A DNA stretch of 64,000 nt, taken from positions 1,626,840 to 1,690,839 of the forward strand of contig NZ_VSDO01000001.1 in NCBI RefSeq assembly GCF_008084145.1, written 5' to 3'. The notes below the pieces were generated by a model. It saw only the letters and a list, made by a program, of their open reading frames with translations. It was not told where the DNA came from and searched no databases. Positions 24,365 to 34,600 of this stretch are shown in pieces; position 1 is the first letter of the stretch, and each line of letters starts with the position of its first letter. The translations under genes were made by a program, and so were the position numbers. This DNA comes from Paenibacillus faecis. GTDB lineage: Bacteria; Bacillota; Bacilli; Paenibacillales; Paenibacillaceae.

Positions 24365-25640
24365 TCAGTCGTGCAGAGTATAACCCTTGATTTGTTTTCC
24401 GGCGGCCTCATCAAGCATGTTCCGCACCTTGTCCGAATCCTCCGCGGCAGGGATAATCAGCGATACGCAAATCTGGTCTGCCCTTTGCCAGGCCATAAAG
24501 AGAATCCGATTCGGATCATCGCAGTTCACACCGTCCCCGTCCAGGTAGTCCAATTCCGTATCTTCTCCAAGTTCCCCAAGATAATTGAAATTGACAGGCA
24601 TCTCATGATGGGCAGCGGCCAAACGAACGCCCACGTCGGTGAAACCCGGGTCGCTCGACTCGTTATACAGCAAATTCGCAAAATGGATGTTATGATCGGA
24701 AACCAGCTTCAGTTTCTGTTTGATCGCCTCGGCCTGCTTGTCCATGTCCGCTTCACAGTCCAGCAGCATCGGGATATAATCGACGCACTCGCCCACGAGC
24801 TCGTAGAAGGCTTGATCCCCGTATTGTCTGCCAAAATGGGTCATCCACATCGGAATCCGCTTCATATTGAAATAAGAACCGAAGAACCTCGCAAAGATTC
24901 CTAGCGCCGTTATCCATTTGTCTTCAGCATCATGGGCGGCACCCGCTCGTGAATCTATACTGATGGAATGGTTAACAACGGTCGTCTTGAGCGGCTCTCC
25001 GTCGCCGATATTCCGCAGACGCATACTAACGGCAACCTCTTTGGCGGCACCCGCGAAGGACGGAATGTCAAACAGTTCATTGAATCGCTGCGCCGCTATT
25101 CCTTCCGGCCCTCGGCAGATCCGATCGATAAAGTCCGTAAACGTCGCATGCGTTTTTCCTGTTTCGGCGCTTTTCCCTTGGCTCAGCAGCTCATACCGTT
25201 CGATGACCCGATTCCGAAGTACCTCATTGCTCATATAATCAAAAATCGTGTGGGAAAACGGAAGCAGCAGGATATATTCCTTTACGCTCTGCTTGACCAG
25301 CAATACCCGGTACATCAAGGGATCCCGGCTTGTGTAAGGCTCGATAAAGAACTTGTCCATCAGGGCCTTGAGGATATCGCGCTGCGTGCCGGGCTCGAAA
25401 GGGGAAATATCCATCATCGGCAATTCAAGCCGATCCGGGCCCTCGTACAGCCGCCAAAATCCAGCTCCGGCATCCGTCTCCTCCACAAATACGCTTCGCA
25501 TCACCTCCTCGACGGATACAATTTGCTGCAGCGCCTGACTCAGCAATTCCGGCTGAATGGTCTTGTTCCACTTCACCATCGTTCCCGAGACATCTTTATG
25601 TTGGAAATGGTACATTTGGGACGGTGAAATTTTGTAATCC
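24365..25640 (-). other. Terminal degenerate epimerase/condensation-like domain
   Basis: Residues about 3270-3693 of the third synthetase. Compared with the two genuine E domains of this operon, HHLV(V/I)DGxSW is replaced by SHTIFDYMS, EGHGRE by THFGRQ and GWFTSxxP by GECVDYIP, while FNYLGQFD survives as FNYLGELG. The N-terminal ISPSQMYHF matches the PIQ-type start of E domains. Fold retained, catalytic residues largely lost. Confidence 0.75.
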
Positions 25641-28600
25641 TTAACCACCCATTGGTCCGTAATTCCCTTGGCGTACTCCGCCTGCATTTTGGCGATGGAT
25701 TCCAGCCGGTTAGCCACCCAAGCCGAACCAACCGTTTGCCGCAAATTCAATCGTTCCATCCATGTTTCCCGGCTCATGCTCAGGTTCAGGGTATGAGCCG
25801 CCCGATCCTCGGCCCCCGCAATGTAATGCGGATGCAGGCGCTCATCCATCCGGCTGGCGATCAGTCGCTCCGCTGCCTGCTTCAGGGGTTCGTCCAGCCC
25901 GTCGATGTGGACGACCTGATACTCCTCCTTTTCAACGGAATACGTGCGCCATTGGCAAGTCCGCCCCAACTGCGCGCCGAGCCATTGCTCCGCCGCCCGG
26001 ACATCCGCGATGTGATCCCGATGCCCGGACATGGACATTACCGCATGGTTTGACCGTATTCCATAAGCCGCCAATTCCGCCGGAGTTTGATGGGTGAAAA
26101 CCTGATTGATACTCAGCTTCCAGCCGAGATCCGCCAGCCTTGTCACCATTTGCATCGCTTTTAACGAATGTCCCCCTAACTCAAAGAAATTGCTGTGGAC
26201 GCTGATGCGGTCGATCCCCAAAATTTCCGACCACACCTGGACAACTGCGGCCTCAACCCCGTCCCTTGGCGGCGTGTACTCCACCTCATTCCCGTCATAT
26301 TCCGGCTCGGGCAGCGCCTTGCGATCGACTTTACCGTTAACGTTCAACGGAAGCTGCTCCATAAAGACGAAGACGGAGGGGATCATATAGTCGGGCAGTT
26401 GCCGGGCCAGATACTCCTTAAGAACCGAACCGGTCAATTCCACCTCGGCCGCGACATAGGCGCACAGGAATTTGGTTGACGCATCCCCTTGATCCTTCAC
26501 CAGAACGACCGTCTCTTTGACCGAGGGATGACTGAGAAGCAGGTTTTCAATCTCGCCGGTTTCCACCCGGAATCCCCGGATTTTCACCTGATGATCCAGT
26601 CTTCCGATAAACTCGATCGTTCCGTCCGGAAGCCATTTGGCCGCATCTCCGGTCCGGTAAACCCGATCTCCCGGCACAAATGGATTGGGGATAAATTTTT
26701 GCGCCGTTAAGGCTTCATTGTTTATATATCCCCGGGCGACCCCGTCTCCGCCGACCCAGAGTTCCCCGGGAACGCCAACCGGATTCAAATTGCCGTATTT
26801 ATCGACAATGTAGGCCGTTGAATTGCTGATCGGGGGACCGATCGGCACGCTTTTCTCGTAAGCCTGCTCGATCGTGAAGCAGCAGGAGAACGTCGTATTC
26901 TCCGTAGGCCCGTATCCGTTCACCAGAATCAGGTGCCCGGCATGCTCCCTGACCAGCTGAATATGTTTCGGAGAGAGGACGTCTCCGCCGACGATCAAGT
27001 AGCTGACGGAGTTAAACATATCCGGATTATGCTGGGCAAACTGGGTAAACAGCGGCGATGTCAACCATAAGGCCGTAATATGGTACTTGCGCAGCGCTGT
27101 TTCCAGTCGCTCCGGATCCAGCAGCGTAAATTTGTCCACCAGGTACAGCCTGGCTCCGTTCAACAGCGCCCCCCAGATATCAAAAACACTGACATCGAAT
27201 ACCGGGGCCGCCGTTTGCAAAACGCGATCTTCTTTCGTGAACCGTACATAATTCGTATTTTTGACCAACCGGGCCACGCCGAGATGCTCGACCATGACCC
27301 CTTTCGGCATTCCGGTGGAACCCGATGTATACATTACGTAAGCAAGGTGGTTGATGCCGGTCTCGTGCGAAAGATTCGGAGCGCTGCAGTCATCCAACTG
27401 GCGATGATCCAGGATGATGACTTCCGCTTCTTGAACAGCGCGGTCCGCATAACAGCTTCGGGCGAGGAGCCAGCGGGCTCCGCTGTTCCGGAAGAAATAG
27501 TCCACCCGCTCTTTCGGATGCTCAGGATCGATCGGAAGATAAGCGCCTCCCGCCTTCAGAATCGCCAGCATCCCGATGATCATCTCCAGGGTGCGGTCGC
27601 CCATGATCGCCACGACGCGGTCCGGGCCGACCCCTTTGGCGCGAAGCGTTCGCGCAAGCTGGTTGGCCTTGGCGTTGAGCTCGCCGTATGTCAGCTCGGT
27701 CCCATCGCAAACGAGAGCGATTCGTTTCGAATGACGGCTGGCCTGCTCCTCGAACAGCTCGTGGATCGTTTGCCGGGGGTGCGCCGTCTTGGTATTGTTA
27801 AAATCAACCACAATCCGGCGGCGTTCTTCCTCGAGCAGCATGCCGATCTCCGACAGCCTGACCTCCAAGTTCGCCGTAACGGTACGCAGGATTTGGAGGT
27901 AATGGGCCATCATCCGCTCCACCGTGTCTTTCCTGAACAACCTTCGGGCGTACTCCACATCCAGACGGATTCGGGCCCCCTCCTCGGCCGCCGTAACCAT
28001 CAAGTCGAATTTGGACGTGCCGTTGTCAAACGGGTAAGGCTCAATAACCAGTCCTTCAAGCCGGATTTCCCCCACACCGATGTTATCCACCGCAAACATG
28101 GTGTCGAACAGCGGGTTGCGGCTAATATCCCGTTGAAGGTTCAGCTTTTCGAGCAGATCCTCGTATTGAACCTGTTGATGCTCAAACGCCTCGAGAGAGA
28201 GCTTTTTGACCTCTTCCAAATAGGCGAGAAACGACTTGTTCCCCTCGGGTTGCGAGCGTATCGCGAGCGTATTGACGAACATGCCTATGACGTTTTCCAA
28301 CTCTTTATGCGTTCGGCCCGCTGCTGGGGTGCCTACGATAACATCCTCCTGATTCGCGTATTTCGAGAGCAGAATGTGATAGGCCGCCAGGAGGAACATG
28401 TACAACGTGGTTCCCGTCCGGGCGGCGGCATCCACAATTCGGGCGCTTAATTCGCTGTCGACTTCCAGGGAGAAGGCGTCCCCTTCGAAGCTCTGGATTT
28501 GCGGCCGCGGTTCATCCGTAGGCAGATTCAGAACGGGCAGTTCGCCGGCGAACCGCTCCAGCCAATACCGCTCTTGCTTCGCGTAAGCTTCCGTCCGATA

Positions 28601-31600
28601 CCTATCGTTTTGCCATACCGCGTAATCTTTGTATTCAATTCGCTCCCGCTCCGCATCCGCCGTTTCACCATGGTACAACCGGCCTAATTCTTCGACCAGA
28701 AGGCGGATCGATGCCCCGTCGGAAACGATATGATGGATGTCGATCATCAGCATATGCTTGTCGTCACGGAGCTTCGCCAACCCAACGCGGATCAGCGGGG
28801 CTGCCTGTAAATCAAACGGCTGCACGAAATGCCGCAGAGCTTCCCGAATAAGCTGGGGATCGTCCGGGATTTCCAGATTCTGAATGGCGAAGGGAACCTT
28901 TGAATGCACCTTCTGTACCAATTCCCCTTCGCGGATGTGGAACGACGTCCTGAAAGCCTCATGCCGGCGAATTAAGTCGATAAACGCCTGCCGCAGCCGC
29001 GAGGGGTCCAGACTCCCCGACAACTGCAAGGCAAATGGCATATTGTAAGCCGTTCCGGTCCCCTCCAGCTCATTCAGGATCAGCAAGCGTTTCTGCGCGG
29101 ACGAAACCGGATAATACGCCTGTTCCGGAACGCGTGCAATCGAGCTGTAGCCCATCGGCTCCATCGCGTCCACGGCCGCCGCCATTCGCTCCAGCGTCGG
29201 GTGATGAAACACCCCGCTCAACGGAAAATCGACGCGTAGGCTTTCCTGGATATGCGCCGCAAGCGTTGCCGCCTTCAGCGAGTGCCCGCCCAACTCGAAG
29301 AAATGGCTGAATGCCCCGATGCCGGCGACCCCCAATACATCCGACCACAGCCCGGCCAGTTTCCGTTCGGTTTCGCTGCGCGGCGGTACATGGTGATCCC
29401 CTGGCGTGGCGGAAAAATCAGGCTGGGGCAGCGCGCGGCGATCGATCTTGCCGTTGGATGTTAACGGGATGCTGTCCAGAGCGACGTAGTGGACCGGAAT
29501 CATATACTCCGGCAGCTCCCGAGCCAAGCCTTCACGAAGCTCGCGAACGGTCCATTCCCGCGACGCCGTGAAGTAGGCGCATAGTTCCTTTTCCTGCTTC
29601 GGATTCATTACGACCGTGACAATCGCTTCCCCGATCCCTTCCTGCTTCAGGAGCACCTTTTCGATTTCACCCAGTTCAATGCGATAGCCGCGGATTTTGA
29701 CTTGTTCATCCAGGCGGCCCAAGTATTCCAGGTTGCCCTCCGGCAGCCATCTCGCCAAGTCTCCGGTTCTGTACATGCGTTCGCCCGGATAGAAGGGGTC
29801 CGCCGTAAACTTCTCCGCCGTGAGTTCCGGCCGGTTCAAATACCCCCGCGCCAGGCTGTCTCCGGCGATGCACAGCTCGCCGGGAATCCCCACCGGAAGC
29901 AGCTTGTTGTAGGCGTCCAGGATATAAACCCGGACATTGTCGATCGGTTTGCCGATCGGAATATTGTCGTAATGGCCATCCACCTTAAAGGCCGTGGTGA
30001 CAATCGTATTCTCCGTAGGCCCGTAGTTGTTCACGAGCTCGTAAGATCCGGGACGGTAAGACTTCAACTTGTCCCCTCCGGTGATCAAGACGCGCAGCGA
30101 GCTGTTCCCAAGCTGGGTGAACTGTTCGCAGACAGCCGTGGGCAGGAAGCTGACGGTGATGCCGGTTCTCTCGTAATAATCCGCGAGGCGCGGCACGTCG
30201 TACCGAATCTCTTCCGGAATAACATGCAGTTCTCCGCCGGACAGCAGCGTCGGGAACACTTCCCACACGGAGGCGTCAAACCCGAATCCGGCGTATTTGG
30301 TGCATTTATCCTCCGCCGTCAGCTTGTAATAAGTCCGGTACCACTCCGTCATATTCATCAGGGAGCGGTGCTCGATCATCACGCCTTTCGGTTTCCCCGT
30401 CGACCCCGAGGTATAGATGATATAAGCCAAATCGGAAGCGGAACCGGAAATCGGCGCCAGCGGCGGCTCTTGTAAGGGAGAAGACTCCCGAAGCGCCAGG
30501 GCTTCCTCCAGATCGACCTTGGGGATATTTATGTTCCAGTCTTTGGACTGCAGCAGCCGTTTTTTGGTGAGCAGCAGCCCCGCTCCACTGTCCTCCAACA
30601 TATACGCGATGCGTTCGGCCGGATACTCGTGGTCGATCGGGAGATAAGCCCCGCCCGTTTTCAGCACCGCAAGCACCGCCACGATCATCTCGGCGGAATG
30701 CTCCACGAGGATGGCCGTAATTTGCCCCGGCCTGACGCCGTTGGCCTGAAGGAGGGATGCAAGACGACTGGCCTGCCGGTCCAATTCCCGGTAAGTCAAA
30801 CGCTGATCTTTGAATACGACAGCCGTCCGATCCGGGGTCCGCTCTGCCTGTTCGGCAAAACACATAGGCACAGTGCGGTGAACCGCAATTTTCTTTTTGA
30901 GACCATTAGACTGCTCCAAAACCAGGCGCCTTTCCTCAGGGGACAGCAATTCGAGCTCCGATAACGGGATCGTCCGGTTCGCCGCAATCGCACGCAAAAC
31001 CTCGACATAGTGCTTCAGCAGCCGCGTGATCGTCGAGGCCTGGAACAGCCTGGCCGCGTATTCCGCATCCACAATCATTCCTTGTCCCTTGTCCACGACC
31101 GTCACCGTCAAATCGAACTTGGACATACGGCCGTCCCAGGAAGAAGAGCGGGCGGCAAGCCCGTCTAAGGCCACCTCTTCGATGTCGAGATTCTGCAGCG
31201 TAAACACCGTATCGAACAAAGGATTGCGGCTTAAATCGCGTTTTAGCCCGAGCTTCTCGATCAGATCCTCATACTGGTATTCTTGATGTTCAAAAGCCTG
31301 GAGCGCCGTTTGCTTCACTTCGCCCAGAAAGCGGTCAAACGGCTTCCCCGCTTGCGGTTTGACGCGCAAAGCCAGCGTATTGACAAACATGCCGACCGTA
31401 TGAAGCACATCCGCGTTCGGCCTGCCGGCTGCCGGTGAACCGATAACGACATCTTCCTGGGAAGCGTATTTCGACAGCAGGATGCTGTAAGCGGCGAGCA
31501 GAACCATGTACAATGTAGTCCCCGTTTCACTCGCCAGCTGTTTCAACCGGGACGCCAGCGCTTCGTCAATTTCCGCGAAAACATACGCACCCTCGAAATT

Positions 31601-34600
31601 CTGAATTTGCGGACGCGGGTAGTCTGTCGGCAATTGTAGCACGGGAAGCTCTCCGGCAAATTGTTCGAGCCAGTACCGCTCCTGCTCCTGCAGCGCGCCG
31701 GAAGCAAACAGCCCATTTTGCCAGACGGCAAAATCTTTATATTGAATCCGCGGAACCTCGCGGACAACCTGCTCGGCCGATCCGTCATCCTTGCCCAGAG
31801 CGTTGTACAGCTCACCGAGCTCCTTCACGATAACGCCGATGGAGGCTCCGTCGGCCGCGATATGGTGGATATCTATAATCAGCACATGCTGCTCTTCCTG
31901 GGGTTGGACGAGCCCGACCCGAAGCAACGGTGCCTCCCCGAGATCGAACGGCGCAACGAAGGAATCGACCAGGTCCTCCGGTTCCTGACCCGCTTGTATT
32001 CGCAAACGGGTCATGGCAAAGGGCACGCTCTCCTGCACCCGTTGGATCGGTTCGCCCTGATGGAAGGCAAATGATGTGCGCAGCGCTTCATGGCGGGCAA
32101 TCAACATTTGAAACGCCCGTTCCAGCCGTTCGACATCGAGTTTCCCTTCGAGCCGCATGACAAAAGGCATATTATAAGCGGTGTCCATCCCCGCCTTCCC
32201 GTTCAAAATAAACAGCCGCTTCTGCGCGGAAGACACCGGATAAAACTCAGCCTTTGGGGCGGGCTCGATCGCGGCATAATCCGCTTGCCGGGTTCCGCCG
32301 AGCCTTACAGCCATGTCGGCGAGCACGGGTGCCTCGAAGACCTCCGCCAGCGGCAGTTGGATTTGGAACTGTTTCTTCACTTCCGTAACCAGTTTTAACG
32401 CCGACAAAGAATGACCGCCGAGTTCAAAGAAATGATCGCTTGCGCCGACGGCGGGCAGGTCCAACACCGAACTCCAAATCTCCGCCAATTTCCGCTCGGT
32501 CTCAGTCCGAGGCGCAATAAAGGATTCCGCGGAATATGCGGCGTGTTCCACCGGCTCGGGCAGCGCCTGCCGGTTGACTTTGCCGTTCGGCGTCAACGGC
32601 AGCGAATCCAGAAACACCCAGTGGGCAGGAATCATATACTCGGGAAGCTGGTTGGACAAGTATCGCTTCATGCCGTCCGCATCCAGACGCTCGCCGACCA
32701 GGTAAGCGCACAACGATTTGTTGCCTTCCCCTTTATCCCGGACCGCAACCACGGCTTCCCTTACGTCTTGATGCATCTGGATCCGGCTTTCGATTTCGCC
32801 GGTTTCAATGCGGAATCCCCGGATCTTCACCTGATGGTCCATCCGGCCGATGAAATCAATCGTTCCGTCCGGAAGCCAACCGGCGGTATCTCCCGTACGG
32901 TAGACACGCTCTCCTTCCGCAAAAGGGCTGGCGATAAACTTCTCCGAAGTCAAAGCCGCATTGTTGATATATCCCCGTGCGACTCCATCGCCGCCAACCC
33001 ATAGTTCTCCCGGAACTCCGACGGGGCATAACTGTCCGTAGAGGTCGACGATATATGCCGTGGAGTGGGCGATCGGGCCGCCGATCGGGATGCGGGCATC
33101 CTCCAGCGAACGGATCGTATGGCAGCAGGAGAACGCCGTGTTCTCCGTCGGCCCGTAGCCGTTGATAATCGTCGTCTCCGAGCAGCGCTCGGCGACCCGT
33201 TTGATATGCTTGGGTGAAAGAGCGTCTCCCCCGACAATCAGATGGCGAAGCGGGCTGAACAGGTCCGGCTGCAGTTGGGCCAGTTGATTAAACAAAGGGG
33301 AGGTCAGCCACATCGTCGTGATTTCGTATTCGCGAAGCGCCTCCCCCAGCCGCTGCGGATCCAGGATCGCGGACTTATCGATTATATAGAGCTCCAGACC
33401 GTTCAGCAGCGCGCCCCATATTTCAAACGTGCAGGCGTCGAATACGGGGGCGCCCGTTTGCAGAATGCGATCCCCCGGTTGAAAGGGGACGTAGTCCGTG
33501 TTCCGGACAAGCCGCACCACATTCTGATGTTGGATCATAACCCCCTTAGGCCGCCCCGTTGAACCGGACGTGTACATGACATAAGCCAAGTTTCCGGGCG
33601 TCGGCTCCCCTGCCTCACTAGAAGCTGGTCCTTGATCCGGCTGACGAAGGTCCAAGGAAAATTCCTCTTCCGTTTGCTCGAGAAGAATCATCTCCACTCC
33701 ATCCACCCGCTTGTCGGCGTAACACTTCGGCGAGACGATCCACTTCGCCTGACTGTCGCTCAGCATGTAGGCGATGCGGTCATCCGGGTATTCCGGATCG
33801 AGGGGCAGATAAGCGCCGCCTGCTTTCAAAATACCCAGCATGCCCACGACCGTTTCCACGGACCGATCGCCGATGATGCCTACGATTCGGTCGGGACCGA
33901 CCCCTCTGCTTCTCAACCGGGATGCAAGCCGGTCGGCTCGCGCGTTTAACTCCCCGTACGTAAGTCTGATATTGGAGCTGACGACAGCCGTCTGTCCGTG
34001 GATTCGTTCGGCCTGACGCTCGAACAATTGCACCACGGTTTGATCACGCGGATATTCGCCCGCCGTGTTGTTGAATTGATGCAGGATTTGCCTTTGCTCC
34101 TCGTCCGTGAGGATCGATATGTCCCGGATCGCCACGTCCGCCTTGCGGCTGATCTGTGTCAGTACCTGCTCGAAATGCCGGAACAAACGGTCCATCGCGG
34201 CTTCCTCATAACGGGAAGCATTGTACTTGAACTTGACCTCAAGCCCGTCGTTCGGCATCAGAATCAAGTTGAAATCATAATGCGTCTGCTCGAAGTCCTC
34301 CAGGTCGGTCATCGTGAAGGGGCTGTCCATGTCGTCCTCCGGGTCCGCGCTGACCGGATAGTTTTGAAACGCATAAATATGTTGAATCAGATTGTGCTTC
34401 TTGGATGTAAGGGATTGAATTTCCGCAAGCGGGTAAAAATCGTAGTTTTGCGTATCCAGGGAGGATTGTTGCACTTGTTGAATTAGTGAAGAGAACGGCT
34501 GATGGCCCTGGAAGGAAATCCGGATCGGAACTGTATTGATAAACAGCCCGACCATGTCCTCCACTCCCTCCACTTCGGCCGGCCGACCGGAGGTGACGGA

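Noticed and set aside
24365..25640. Standard thioesterase at the end of the synthetases
   Set aside because: No GxSxG nucleophile motif or alpha/beta-hydrolase pattern; the sequence instead aligns with E/C domain motifs.
24365..25640. Active terminal epimerase making a D-configured last residue
   Set aside because: The second motif has lost one His, the Gly and the Trp, and EGHGRE has no catalytic Glu, so normal epimerase activity is unlikely.
27080..28450. Long plus-strand open frame of 456 codons opposite the third synthetase
   Set aside because: It lies wholly antisense to conserved C and A domains, its His/Arg/Gln-rich composition is that of a GC-biased shadow, and it has no binding site. 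The same holds for the large plus-strand frames at 4710-6260, 38800-39873 and 21751-23205.
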